Source: Harmothoe impar (Eukaryota > Annelida > Polychaeta > Phyllodocida > Polynoidae). Taken from it: a DNA stretch of 64,000 nucleotides. The stretch covers positions 80,748,610 through 80,812,609 of the forward strand of contig OX381707.1 in NCBI GenBank assembly GCA_947462335.1, read 5' to 3'. Position 1 is the stretch's first letter. Every line of letters starts with the position of its first letter. The notes below the pieces were generated by a model, which worked only from the letters and a program-made list of their open reading frames with translations, was not told the origin of the DNA and searched no databases. The translations under genes were made by a program, and so were the position numbers. Below are positions 12,719 through 23,375 of this stretch, piece by piece.

Positions 12719-13081
12719 TTAGGCCAAATGAAAAAAAAGGTGTGTTTCAGGTTACCCGACCCTACCTAGTAAAACAGGGCCGACCCTAGACATTTTTATC
12801 CAATTTTGAAAAAAAAAAAAAAATTTAAAGTGATTTTAGGGCTATTTCAGGGTCAATTTAATAGTCTACGAGTCAATGTCGTAGTCAGCGAGAAACTTTT
12901 ATCCACTATTGAAAAAATATCAATGTTTTAAGCAATTTTGGGCCTATTTCAGGGTCAATTTGATGGTCTACGAGTCGACACCGTTGTTGGTGAGTCAGCG
13001 CAGAAATAAAAATCCGACCTACCCTATCTAGATTTTCGGACTATGTAACCTGAAACACACCTTTCTTTTTTTTGGCCTTAG
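12719..13081. mobile_element. GGCCAAA-family MITE, copy 1
   Basis: It begins TTAGGCCAAAT...AAAGGTGTGTTTCAGG and ends CCTGAAACACACC...TTTGGCCTTA as the reverse complement, about 363 bp. Inside both ends are CCGACCC/CCGACCTACCC motifs around an AT-rich middle. Six further copies or pieces occur in the window. There is no coding capacity, so it is a non-autonomous element or foldback repeat of unassigned superfamily. Confidence 0.85.
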
Positions 13082-13301
13082 CTTGCTACTCAAATTCTCT
13101 CACTCCGCTGCTCACAGCTGTTCTTCCCTCTGTCTTCTCAAATGTGAAGGTGTGTGAACCACTTATCTTCAGCATGATTCATTATTGGGTGTAATTGAAA
13201 CTATTCCCACCCAGTTGTGGCCATTAGGTGGAGCAATGATACATCAAGACTTGACTCACATACCATTACAGTCAGATGTCAATGCTGGTGCAGTGGGCCT
13301 A

Positions 13302-13409
13302 CCCAATGGGCACATAATGTTGAATCAACATTAATAAGTGGTTGTCATGGTTGATTCAATGTTGATGCAATGTTGATTCAACCTTGAACTGAATTTTGTG
13401 CCCACTGGG
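13302..13409. mobile_element. TA-flanked foldback MITE
   Basis: The ends are CCCAATGGGCACA and TGTGCCCACTGGG, the interior is built of TTGAATCAACATT-like inverted segments, and TA lies on both sides. The sister unit C1 reads GTGGGTCTAAGGGCAGG at the same place, which is an empty site. A TA duplication points to the Tc1/mariner type of target choice. Confidence 0.8.
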
Positions 13410-14392
13410 TAAGGGCAGGTATTAGTTGTATCTTGTAGGTGTCAGCATCCACATGGTTGAACCAACCCCCCCCCCCCCCCCCACCCATCACCTTCACACA
13501 CAAATCCAAACATCCATCTGGTGTATCGGGTCTGAGGGCAGCTAATGGGTGTAACCTGTAGGTGTCAGCATCCCGGGGATTGTTGCACCCCAACTCCCTC
13601 CACCCCCACCCCCCCCCCCCCAAACACTCACACATCCACACACACAGTCTCATCCCTTGCGGCACACCCTCCCTCCAGGTCCCCTCTGGGAGCCCAGACA
13701 GGCTTTTTGAGTCTTAGCATTGATTCCTGGTCTTAATTCCAGTGACACCCCGCGGCACCCACAGTGAAGGAATCTACTGTGGGGAAAGGTCAGGGAGATT
13801 CTGTTGGAGGTTTATAGTCATGGAAGTATCTATTTTCACACATGGTAATTTTCAGGAAGGACTCTATATTTGAGTAGGGTTAATGCCAAAAAGGTCTATT
13901 TGTGTCAGGAAGCCATATCTTAGGGAGGCATCTTAACTTAAAATTTAATAGAATTAACTTCTGGAAGGTGTACTTGAATATAGAATTTTAATCCCAGGAG
14001 GTCTCCTTATTTATACAGGGTTATTTTCAAGGAGGTCTCTACATTGGCGTTAGGGCTAATGCCAGAGAGGTCTACTTTTTAACATCACACTCATGTCAGG
14101 AAAGTCTTACTTCCTAGAGCGTTAAAATCAGGCAGTGCTGTCTACAGGGTTAACCTGGCAGTGGTCCCTTTATTTCGATAGCTATAATGTCAAGAAGGTC
14201 TCTGGACTGAGAAGGTTAACATCGGGAAGCAGATTATATATGATGAAGGTCTCCCACTGGCTTCCCTGATCAGCTTGAGGCGGCTGCTATAATAGTAACT
14301 GATTCTGATAGCTGTGGCTGGACACAAGCACTGCCTGTGGGTAAGGGTGTCCAGGTGGGGTAAAGCAATAACAAGACGGTCTCCGCTATAGC

Positions 14393-14694
14393 CTCAGGTT
14401 TTGACAAGACCTCAGCTTGGCGAGTGAGGAGGCTATACAGGATATCATAGGAAGGTGTGACACTAAAAGTCCGCAGCTATCCTTGGATGTGACAAATAGA
14501 CTCTGCATACCAGTAGTGTTCACAGCAGTCCCTAGGTGGTGCTCCCAAACACCCTAGGTTCTCTCATTGGAACTAGTCGTATGTAGAGTCTATGTCACGA
14601 CCAAGGATAGCTGCAGACTTTTAGTGTCACACCTTCCTATGATATCCTGTGTAGCCTCCTCACTCGCCAAGCTGAGGTCTTGTTAAAACCTGTG
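14393..14694. mobile_element. hAT-like foldback element, full copy
   Basis: About 302 bp. The left end CTCAGGTTTTGACAAGACC returns at the right as the reverse complement of CACAGGTTTTAACAAGACC, with arms of more than 100 bp around a short loop. It is flanked by GCTATAGC and GCCATAGC, an 8-bp target duplication with one mismatch, which fits the hAT superfamily. C1 reads CCGCTATAGCGGAATT at this position and so shows the empty site. C3 has a 5'-truncated copy. Confidence 0.75.
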
Positions 14695-15005
14695 GCCATA
14701 GCAGAATTCATGTGATAAGGGTCTTGGCTGGTCTCTCTAATCAGCTTCAGACACCTACTGCAATAGTCGTGGATTCTGATTGCTGTCACTAAACTCAGAC
14801 ACCTCTAGCAGGTTGTGTAGGGGGAGGGGGCTGGAGTAAAAGTATGTACACACCTAATGACATATCTGTCAGTTTGCATGTAGTAAGGGGGAGAGGCTAG
14901 GCAGTAAATATACGTACTCAGAATACTACTAGGAGTACTCCCGTACGACCCCCTCACCCCTCAACCTCAGGCTCAGTGCCACTGTGGGGCACCGTTTTGG
15001 TATTA

Positions 15006-15288
15006 GGTCATGAGAATGAAAGTAGGAGTTTACCGTCCGGGAGTTTTGAAAAACAGATGCGGCCTTTTTTCATTATTCATTTTTCATTATTAGCCTAATG
15101 AGGGATCTCCCTAAAAAGCTGGATTTTCGAAGTTTTCGGGGGCATACTTTTTTTGAAAATTGTAAAATATCGTTCAGATCTCAGAAGAAATAAAAATAAT
15201 GAAAATGTACATAAATAATGAACTTTTCATGCGGCCCCTTTGAAGGCATGCGGGCGGTGGACGGTAAACTCTCTCTTTCATTCTGATA
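15006..15288. mobile_element. MITE with GAATGAAAG ends
   Basis: GAGAATGAAAG...GAGTTTACCGTCC at the left is mirrored by GGACGGTAAACTC...CTTTCATTCTGA at the right. The interior is AT-rich. Unit C3 reads GGTATTATATAAACAC at the same site, so this is an insertion private to C2. No clear target duplication can be read. Confidence 0.7.
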
Positions 15289-15813
15289 TATAAACACTTA
15301 GCAGTAAGAGGGTTATTCAGCATCACACATATCATACAGTCTTATATTTCATGGGTCTTTACTCTCAGCTTGAGATAATGTCAAGACCCCTCTACCCTGT
15401 CATTTATACCCATGCTGTCTATAGCCGAGGTAGAGTATTTCTTTTTCAATAGACATGTTGTCGTAATAAGTTAATAACGTAATATTGATGTATTGAAATA
15501 ACATTGATCTAAAAGTTGATGTCATTTGATGAAATTAACTTAGGCACAACCTTATGTCTGAATGTTATCCCTCACCCGACACAACTGGTCATCTCCAAAT
15601 AGTGTCAGTTTTACCTCCCTCTGTGTACTGAGCAGTGGTAGAGAACTTGGAGGGATGAGTTCCAGTGCCATCCCTGAAGGTCACACCACAGACAGCACAC
15701 GGCCAATATATAGAGCAGCTCACTCACTGAGCAGCTCACAGCATAAGTAAATAGCAATCCAACTCATAGAGCAGCCCAGAGACAAGTGTTAGCTCACTCA
15801 CTGAGAACAACAC

Positions 15814-16226
15814 TAAGGCCAAAAGAAAAGGTGTGTTTCAGGCAACCCGACCCTGGATTGAAAAAAGGGCCGACCCTAGCATTTTTTCCCCAATTTTGGA
15901 GATTCTTTTTTGGTTTTTCTTAGTGTTTTTTTTCTCAATTTCTTGCTAATTCTTTCAAGAATAACAAGCTCCCAGTGGTCTCAGAAGCCTGAATAATTGA
16001 TAAACTTCAGGAAATGTCTTTTTAAGAGGAATATCCAACAACTTCTTGATAATCCTAGTCAATGGAGGAAAAATTGAGTCATTCTAGTGAGTGGCGAGTC
16101 AATTTGTCGATTCGCAACTCAATCCTGGTACTCTCTCTATGTAAAAAAAAGTAAACATTTAAAAATCCGACCTACCCTAGAAATTCTGAACATGTTGCCT
16201 GAAACACACTTATTTTTTTGGCCTAA
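15814..16226. mobile_element. GGCCAAA-family MITE, copy 2
   Basis: The ends are TAAGGCCAAAAG...GGTGTGTTTCAGG and CCTGAAACACACTT...TTTGGCCTAA. At 413 bp it is the longest copy, and its middle contains a segment (around 16000-16050) that is also found in the truncated copy at 50860. Confidence 0.85.
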
Positions 16227-17656
16227 GCAGTTCATAATGTAGCATACAGCACATAGAGTAGTTCAGAGAAGTAGTATAGAACAGTGGGAGTAGCTCCACA
16301 TGCTGAGCTGCTTATGTGGGTGCTTTATAAGTCGAAGGTGACCCTGCTGAGGGCAGTGACTTAGAGACATGAAGGGGTCACATGGGAGCCAGTGTCCTAG
16401 GAAGGTAGAGAGAGGAGTAGCTAAAGGAGACAGGGAGAAAGATGGATCGAGGAAGTGTCACGGGAAGACACAGGGATGAAGACAGGGAAAGACAGGGCAA
16501 TGGTGAGATTGTCAAAGAGGCAGATATACACATTTTCAGAAACAAAGAGCCAGAGAGAGATAGAGAGGTGGAGCTAGACGGTTATCTTTAGCCACTCATA
16601 TATTGACTATGTTAAACCTTGATGGATGAAAGTTGATTTGTTACCAGTGAAATTCTTTTCTTTTGTACGTGCCCTGCAGTAGTGATACAGTGGGAGTTAA
16701 TTGCTATTGACCTAAGACAGATGAGGCAGGTAACAGTATATCAATACTTCACTGTAATATCAAGTGTGACGATTGACTCCCTGCCCTTAAAACGGCCTGT
16801 CAGTGCTAGTGTAGTGGTTCTGAGGGCAGGTAATGGTTGTATCCTGTAGACGTCAGCATTACAAGGATTGTTGCTTCCTCCCCCATCCTCCACCCCACAC
16901 GCACACATCTGCACATACACAGTCATCCCCTGTGCACACAGCTCCCTCCAGGACCCCTCTGGGAGCCCAGACAGGCTTTTTGAGTCTTAGCATTGATTCC
17001 TGGTCTTAATGTCACCGACACCCCGCCCCACCCACAGTGAAGGAATCTACTGTGGGAAAAGGTCAGGAAGATTCTGTTGGAGGTTTATAGACATGGAAGT
17101 ATCTATTTTCACACAGGGTTATTTTCAGGAAGGACTCTACATTTGAGTAGGATTAATGCCAAAAAGGTCTATTTGTGTCAGGAAGCCATATGTAAGGGAG
17201 GTATCTTATAACTTAAGATTTAATAGCATTAACTTCTGGAAGGTGTACTTGAATATAGAGTTTTAATCCCAGAAGGTCTCCTTATTTATACAGGGTTATT
17301 TTAAAGGAGGTCTCTACCTTGGCATGAGGGCTAATGCAAGAGAGGTCTACTTTTTAACATCACACTCATGTCAGGAAAGTCTTATTTCCTAGATTGTTAC
17401 AATCAGTCAGTGCTCTTTACAGGGTTAACGTGGCAGTGGTCCCTTTATTTCGATAGCTATAATCTCAAGAGGGTCTCTGGACTGAGAAGGTTAACATCGG
17501 AAAGCAGATTTTATATGATGCAGGTCTCCCACTGGCTTCCCTGGTCAGCTTGAGGCAGCTAGTATAATAGTGTCTGATTCTGATAGCTATGGCTGGACAC
17601 AAGTAGTGCTAGTGGGTAAGGGTGTCGAGGTCGGGGTAAAGCAATAACAAGACGGT

Positions 17657-17792
17657 CCTACTACTGGAACTACTGGTATGTAGAGTCTATGTCACGTCCA
17701 AGGATAGCTGCAGACTTTTAGTGTCACACCTTCCTATGATATCCTGTATAGCTTCCTCACTCGCCAAGCTGAGGTTTTTGTTAAAACCTGTG
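17657..17792. mobile_element. Truncated hAT-like foldback element
   Basis: It matches the right half of 14393-14694 (GTAGAGTCTATGTCACG through TTAAAACCTGTG) and is followed by an intact GCTATAGC. The left arm is missing, joined directly to GACGGTC of the host repeat. Confidence 0.7.
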
Positions 17793-18251
17793 GCTATAGC
17801 AGAATTCATGTGATGAGGGTCTTGGCCGGTCTCACTAATCAGCTTCAGGCACCTACTACAGTAGTAGTAGTAGATTCTGATTTGCTGTCACTAAACGCAG
17901 ACACCTCTATAGCAGGTTGTGTAGGGGGTGGGGGCTGGAGTAAAAGTAAGTACACACCTACCAGTCTGTATGTAGTAGGGGGAGGGGCTGGTGAGTAAAT
18001 ATGCTTACTCAGAATACTACTTGTACGGCCCCCTCACCCCTCACCCTCAGGCTCGGTGCCACTGTGGGGCACTGTTCCGGTATTATATAAACACTTAGCA
18101 GTAAGAGGGTTATTCAGCAGTGTGGTGTAGCTGTCTTCTTCACACATATCATACAGTCTTATATTTCATGGGTCTTTACTCTCAGCTTGAGATAATGTCA
18201 AGACCCCTCTACCCTGTCATTTATACCCATGCTCTCTATAGCTGAGGTAGA

Positions 18252-18320
<69 letters not shown>
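18252..18320. repeat. (TA)n microsatellite
   Basis: About 65 bp of alternating TA inside macro-repeat C3. The corresponding place in the local duplicate at 18890 is only a short TATATAT. Confidence 0.95.
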
Positions 18321-18326
<6 letters not shown>

Positions 18327-18735
18327 GTTTTCTTTAGAAGTTTCAGCTAGACATGTTGTCGTAATAAGTTGGTAATATTGATGTCTTGGAATAACATTGA
18401 TTTAGGAATTGATGTAATTTGATGACATTGCCTAAGCCACAGCTACCTGTTCATATCTAATCTGTGATGCAATGCTATAGTGTTAGATTTACCCTAAAGA
18501 ACCCCCATACAGGCCCCTTCCTCTCTTTGTGCACTGAGCAGTGGTATAGAGCTTGAAGGGATGAGTTCCAGTGGCACTCCTGAAGGTCATACCACAGACT
18601 ACACGTCCAATATATAGAGCAGCTCAAAGAGCAGCTCACAGCACAGAGCAGCTCACAGCATACACAGCAGCACATAGCACAGGGTACACTCCAGCTCATA
18701 GAAGACGATGGATAGCTCTAAGCAAATCATAATGC

Positions 18736-18896
18736 AGTAAGAGGGTTATTCAGCAGTGTGGTGTAGCTGTCTTCTTCACACATATCATACAGTCTTATAT
18801 TTCATGGGTCTTTACTCTCAGCTTGAGATAATGTCAAGACCCCTCTACCCTGTCATTTATACCCATGCTCTCTATAGCTGAGGTAGAGTATATATA
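18736..18896. repeat. Local duplicate of 18101-18257 flanked by 20-bp direct repeats
   Basis: The segment from CAGTAAGAGGG to GAGTATATAT is a near-identical second copy of sequence 630 bp upstream. It is bounded on both sides by CTCTAAGCAAATCATAATGC (18716-18735 and 18897-18916). The arrangement looks like a templated insertion or retroposition with a long target duplication. Confidence 0.75.
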
Positions 18897-18944
18897 CTCT
18901 AAGCAAATCATAATGCGCCGGACACCACACAGAGTAGTTTAAAT

Positions 18945-19291
18945 AAGGTGGTGAGGGGGGGTAGGACTTTTAGCCGCAGATTATACGATTTATGTGCTAA
19001 GGCTAAGCCCGGTAGAGCTATTTTTCTTTCCCAATCTACTAAGGACGACCTACTCTGGTGGAGACAGTTCTGTGAGGTTTTTAATTGTCGTGCCTTGTTC
19101 AGGAGGGAATTGATTGATCTACCAATTGTGTCAGATGCCTCCAAGAAAGGTTTCGGTGCTTGGATGGGGTCTGATTATTTTTACGGTTGTTGGGAAGGCT
19201 TTAGTGTTAAGGATATTAGCCACCTGCATGAGGAAGCGGCCCCAGAAATGGACGGCATCCGGGTTCACAGAGGTAATATTAATGTGTATGT
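18945..19291 (+). pseudogene. DIRS/Ngaro-type reverse transcriptase-RNase H relic
   Basis: The frame encodes VRGGRTFSRRLYDLCAKAK, then DDLLWWRQFCEVFN, IVSDASKKGFGAWMGSDYF and finally INVYVV. It aligns block by block with the connection/RNase H part of the intact element at 54551-56809 (VKGGRTFARRIYNALKLAK, DFIWWGSFVHWFN, VYTDSSGYGFGAHVKDDYF, INVTELWPV). The catalytic-type aspartate of the first RNase H motif is kept, but everything upstream (palm with YLDD) and downstream (YR) is missing. It is a short relic with no function expected. Confidence 0.8.
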
Positions 19292-19420
19292 AGTACCGTA
19301 TTTCCCCGTTTATAAGCAGGGCCCCGAATATAAGCCTGCCCCGTTTATAAGCCGGGTCAAAAAGGGCATTAGGTTCAATATAAGCCGGGGCCCGAATATG
19401 AGCCGGGGGAAGGAATAAAA
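19292..19420. repeat. ACCGTATTTCC / TTTATAAGC repeat
   Basis: ACCGTATTTCCCCGTTTATA is followed by four TATAAGCC-type motifs about 25-30 bp apart. Related TATAAGC/GCGGCTTATAC pieces occur at 29795-29850, 50100-50250 and 52400-52560. Dispersed repeats of this form are common in metazoan genomes. Open frames through it are chance fusions to the RT relic. Confidence 0.65.
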
Positions 19421-19599
19421 AAACATCAGGTTACACTTATCTGGTTATAACTTTGCTTCTAATTGGAGTATTGACATAATTCTTGCAGTTATACAAATTA
19501 CAGTTAAATTCATAAACAATAGACGTCTTTTCTAAGGCAACCAGCTTATATCTTTTTCGAGTTTTTGAGATCGAATCCAAGATATCCTGAATGTGTGCG

Positions 19600-21320
19600 G
19601 GTGGGAGGAGAGAGGGGGCATGGAGAGAGGAGCGAAAGCAGTAGTGAAAGGTACAAGGATAAATATCAGAGATGAAGAATCAAGAAGCAGGACAGGCAGT
19701 GCTAGGATTGGCAAAGAGGCAGATAGTCAGAAACAGAGAATCCATTGACAATATTAGACTTTACTGGATGAATGCTGATTGTTGGTGGTGAAATTCTCCC
19801 TTATGTTCTTGTGCTAATATTATCGTAGTTAATAGGTATTTCCATTGACCTATGATCGACTTTTAAGTGGGGCAATGTTATGTATCAATACTTCACTGTT
19901 ATATCAAATGTGAACATTGACTCCCTGCCCTTACAGTTGCCTGTCACTGCTGCCAGCTTGGTCCGGGGGCAGATAATGGTTGTATCCTGTAGGTGTCAGC
20001 AGTACAGGGATTGTGGCTTCATCCCTTACACACACACACAAACACACACCCACAGCTCATACCCTGTGCACACACCTCCCTCCAGGACCCCTCTGGGAGC
20101 CCAGAGAGGCTTTTTGAGTCTTAGCATTGATTCCTGGTCTTAATGTCACCGACACCCCGCGGCACAGGGAAGCGAGGGGTGGACTGAGAAGTTGAGGAAT
20201 GTAATGCCGGGAAATGTCAGGGAGATGCTTTAGGGGGGTTACAGTTATGAAGGTCTCTATATTTACTGACAGTTAGTTTTAGAGAGGGGTTATTTATATC
20301 AAGTCATGTAAATAAAGGAGGTCTTCATACTAGAAAAATGTATCCTTAACCCTTTAAGGACGGATGTCAATAAAATATGACATTTGTCGCCATGATGCAC
20401 CTGGCAAGTAACTAGACAATGCTGCGTTGGTGCCGATCTTCGGGAGTGTCTTAGCGCCATAGGGTCAGCATGATGCTTGAATGCAGCCCTGGCGAGTTAC
20501 TCACCAGGGCTGCATTCATGTAGGAGTAGGGAGGTCTTGGTATAGCCATGTTCACACCCACTGGTATTGCTGTCAGAAACCATGTAGTAGGGGAAGGCCC
20601 GGGGGAGGGGCTGGTGTGTAAATACGCTAACTCAGAATACTACTAGGAAGTATTCCCCCATGCCCTGACGCCCCTACACCCCACACCTCCGGCTTAGTGC
20701 CACTGTGAGGCACCGTTCTGGTATTGTATAAACACTCAGCAGTAAGAGGGATATTCAGTTGTCTGGTGTGGCTCTACATTTACACAAACATGTATCATAT
20801 AGCTTGGGGTGGTCTTCAATCTTATGGCCCTTTACTCTTGACTTTAAAAGACAAGACCAGAGCTCTTTCAATATCTGAATCTATGTTACTATGGTATGGT
20901 GAATAATATAGTTTACTCATTGTTGTCATTGGGGTTGTCTTATCAATGTGATTCAACAAATTGCTACTACTTGATGACATTACCTCAGCCACAGCTACCT
21001 GTTTAACTCTAATCTCTGACCTGATGGAATAGGCCACTTCAGAATAGTGTTTGTTTTTTACCCTAAAGCACCCTCATAGAGACCTCATAGAGTAGTGGTA
21101 GGCAGCTTGGAGGGATGAATCCTGATGCCACTCCTGAAGGTCATACCACAGGTTACACCTACAATATGAAGAGCAACTCCCCGAGCTGCATTCCCTGCCC
21201 CCTCCCTGTGTATACTGAGTAGTAGTAGAGAACTGGCAGGGGCGAGTCCTGGTGCCACCCTTGAAGGTCATACCACAGACTACACGTCCAATATATAGAG
21301 CAGCTCACTCACTGAGCAGC
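19600..21320. repeat. Macro-repeat unit C4
   Basis: This is the fourth copy. It starts with the GACAGGCAGTGCTAGG/AGGCAGATA block shared with C3, then the TGTAGGTGTCAGCA and GGCTTTTTGAGTC landmarks, and ends with duplicated GGTCATACCACAG blocks at 21140 and 21268. The middle (about 20200-20340) is shortened relative to C1-C3, and it carries a CCCTTTAAGGACGG-type repeat at 20345-20525. Confidence 0.8.
20345..20525. mobile_element. TTAACCCTTTAAGG-type repeat, copy 1
   Basis: It starts TTAACCCTTTAAGGACGG with an AAAATATGACATTTGTC segment and a CATGATGCACC segment, and ends in a small inverted repeat around GCAGCCCTGGCGAGTTACTC. An opposite-orientation copy lies at 44100-44272. The TTAA start hints at a TTAA-targeting family but no terminal repeat pair could be closed. 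Confidence 0.55.
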
Positions 21321-21370
21321 TGACAGAGTGATTCATAATACAAATACAAACATACATTCGGTGGTGCCTT

Positions 21371-21378
21371 GACATATA

Positions 21379-21464
<86 letters not shown>

Positions 21465-21502
21465 GTATATATATATATAGAGAGAGAGAGACAGAGAGAG
21501 AC

Positions 21503-21559
<57 letters not shown>

Positions 21560-21590
21560 TATAGATAGAGAGAGAGATAGATAGATAGAT
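21371..21590. repeat. Compound (TA)n-(GA)n-(GACA)n microsatellite
   Basis: The order is TA dinucleotides to about 21478, a short GA run, thirteen or more GACA units to about 21557, then GATA/GA units. All open frames over it are compositional. Confidence 0.95.
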
Positions 21591-21594
21591 ACAT

Positions 21595-21874
21595 TTCTTG
21601 GGAAATGTACTGTGGGCTGCAATGCAGAAGGGGAAAATGAAGAAGTAAGAGGGTGAGGGCCACGTTATTTTATGTACATATTCAGGCTGTCTAGGATGCA
21701 TGTTTCAGACTATGATGGATATATGTTTGTCAAGGCAGCATGGGAGGTTAGTCCCCAGGAGGCTGTGTCTCACTAACTTGGGCCAATGTTTTCATCTATG
21801 ACTGAGTGGCGTCTATGACCAGGTGCCCTCTATGACCAGGTGCCGTCTATGAAGGGCACTTAAAGGTAGCCCCG
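21595..21874. other. Noncoding interval with a short direct repeat
   Basis: GTCTATGACCAGGTGCC-type units of 18 bp are repeated about three times at 21810-21855. Nothing else was recognised. Confidence 0.6.
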
Positions 21875-22213
21875 CTAAAGGGGGAAAAGGTTTGTTTCAG
21901 GTCGGCTGACTGACTCCATCAAATAAGGGCCGATACTACTTTTCTGTATGCATTTTTGAGGAAATTTGCCTTCTTCGGTTCACAAGGAGGCTGGCTACTA
22001 TTTTCATGTTTAGTATATGATGTAAAATAGAAGTGCAGCATGGTAATACTGATTTTTGAAAGGATCATCACATTCTTTGAACATTTTTGGTCATTTTTAG
22101 GACATGGAGAGGGGCTGGCTTGTATTTTCATGTAAAAAAGAAATCCAACCTAACGACCCTAGATGTTCTTCCCATGTTACCTGAAACAAACCTAATTTTT
22201 TTATTTGGCCTAA
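21875..22213. mobile_element. GGCCAAA-family MITE, copy 3 (decayed left tip)
   Basis: The left tip has decayed to TAAAGGGGGAAAAGGTTTGTTTCAGG, read in two parts (TAAAGGGGGAAAAGG and TTTGTTTCAGG). The right end is CCTGAAACAAACC...TTTGGCCTAA. The interior holds AGGACATGGAGAGGGGCTGG-like segments that are absent from other copies. Confidence 0.75.
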
Positions 22214-22547
22214 GAGCAATGACGAAGAGGCAGGCCAGGAGGAGGGGGGGGGGGGTACTCCACCTAATGTGGATCCCATGTATGAACATGATTTCAGGGG
22301 GAAATGGTCAGCCTTTGTGTAGTGGGCATGGGCCTGAAGGTGTCCTTGATAAAGGGTATAATTATTCTCATTTTCGGAAATTGTGTTGGGGAAATTGACA
22401 ACAACGTAGATTGAAGTGCAGGCTGAGGCATTGCCAGACCCCTGGGGTTTTATCATTCTGATTATGTTTTACAGGGACCAAAAGAGGCTTATCTTGCAAT
22501 GTCATGAAGTTGTTTTAAGGTGAATTGAGTTTTGTGAACAAAAACGC
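22214..22547. other. Noncoding interval
   Basis: Open frames on both strands overlap here but neither shows protein-like conservation or good splice signals. I see nothing else. Confidence 0.45.
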
Positions 22548-22822
22548 TATTGACAGTGCAGACTGTCAAAAATAAAAATGAATCTACTCATTGACAGTTT
22601 GAACTTTTAATACCAGAATAAAATTCTCTTATTGACAGTTTCAACTGTCAATACAAGGATGAAGTTCTCTAATTGACAATTTCACTTTGGAACTATCGAT
22701 AAGGGGATCTTCTTTTGTTATAGACAGTTAGAGCTATCAATAAGGGAATTTTATCCTGGTATTGGCAGTTTGAACTGTCAATAAGGGAATTTTATCCTGT
22801 TTTTGACAGTTGGGATTGTCAA
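22548..22822. repeat. Palindromic ~41-bp minisatellite
   Basis: About seven units start with ATTGACAGTTTGAACTGTCAAT-like palindromes (written in parts: ATTGACAGTTT, AACTGTCAAT), separated by AT-rich spacers that are themselves similar (AAGGGAATTTTATCCTG occurs twice in a row). The period is near 41 bp. It resembles a CRISPR array superficially but the spacers are repeated and the context is eukaryotic. Confidence 0.8.
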
Positions 22823-22956
22823 TAGTCCTGGCCCTTTGTTAATTTTTAGGAATTCTGTCCCATACGCTGTATAAGGACATCATTAACTACCCCACAGGAT
22901 GCTATTCTTCCTGTTACAGGGGGATCATCCTTGTGTTACTGTGTGTTGACATCTAC

Positions 22957-23086
22957 CTGCATTCCAGAGTAGGAGACCTTTATAACCTCATATACATTTT
23001 TTTTTGAGAAGCTTACACTCTGTATGCCTTCAGAGGCGTCTAATTTTATTACAGTAGCTATCACACGGCCACCACCCTGTTCATGA
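22957..23086 (-). CDS. Candidate isolated exon, unknown protein
   Basis: On the minus strand CACCTGCTAACTAG (an acceptor with a CTAAC branch-like motif) precedes 130 bp of open frame, which ends at GGAATGCAG followed by GTAGATG, a good donor. The protein reads HEQGGGRVIATVIKLDASEG and later KNVYEVIKVSYSGMQ, beta-strand-like. No family is recognised, no neighbouring exon can be joined, and expression is unproven. Confidence 0.35.
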
Positions 23087-23375
23087 CTAGTTAGCAGGTG
23101 AGGCCAGCGAAGTATTACTATACTTGGCTGGTGAAAGATCCCCATGTTTCTATTAGGTATGAACTAGAAGTCCCATTTGCAGACAAAGTAAAAGGTTTAC
23201 AACGCCAACAAAGGCCACATGCTCATCTCTGGACATTTAGCTTTCCAAATTAACTTATCTATGTGTATGTCTGTTTGTAGAATAGATGGTAGTATAACAG
23301 TTGTTTATAAGACAAACCCTTTGTAAACACTAGGCCTCGGACAAACCGATGACTACAGGAGAGTCTATCATCGAC

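Larger units (their letters stand above)
13120..15790. repeat. Macro-repeat unit C2
   Basis: This is the second copy of the macro-repeat. It is longer than the others because it took up three inverted-repeat elements (13302-13409, 14393-14694 and about 15006-15288). The shared landmarks are in the same order as in C1. The end carries GAGCAGCTCACAGC repeats, which are also seen at the ends of C3 and C4. Confidence 0.8.
16430..18715. repeat. Macro-repeat unit C3
   Basis: This is the third copy of the macro-repeat. The part before 16700 (GACAGGG- and AGGCAGATA-containing) matches the start of C4 at 19600. It contains a 5'-truncated hAT-like foldback piece at about 17657-17792 and a TA microsatellite at 18255-18320. 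No conserved frame is visible. Confidence 0.8.

Noticed and set aside
21305..21701. Tyrosine/isoleucine-rich proteins over the TA/GACA tract
   Set aside because: Microsatellite translation.
22097..22456. 119-codon minus-strand gene
   Set aside because: It runs through the end of a MITE (21875-22213) including its G homopolymer and shows no conserved segment or splice context.
22548..22822. CRISPR array
   Set aside because: Units vary strongly, neighbouring spacers are alike, no cas genes exist, and the window is eukaryotic.
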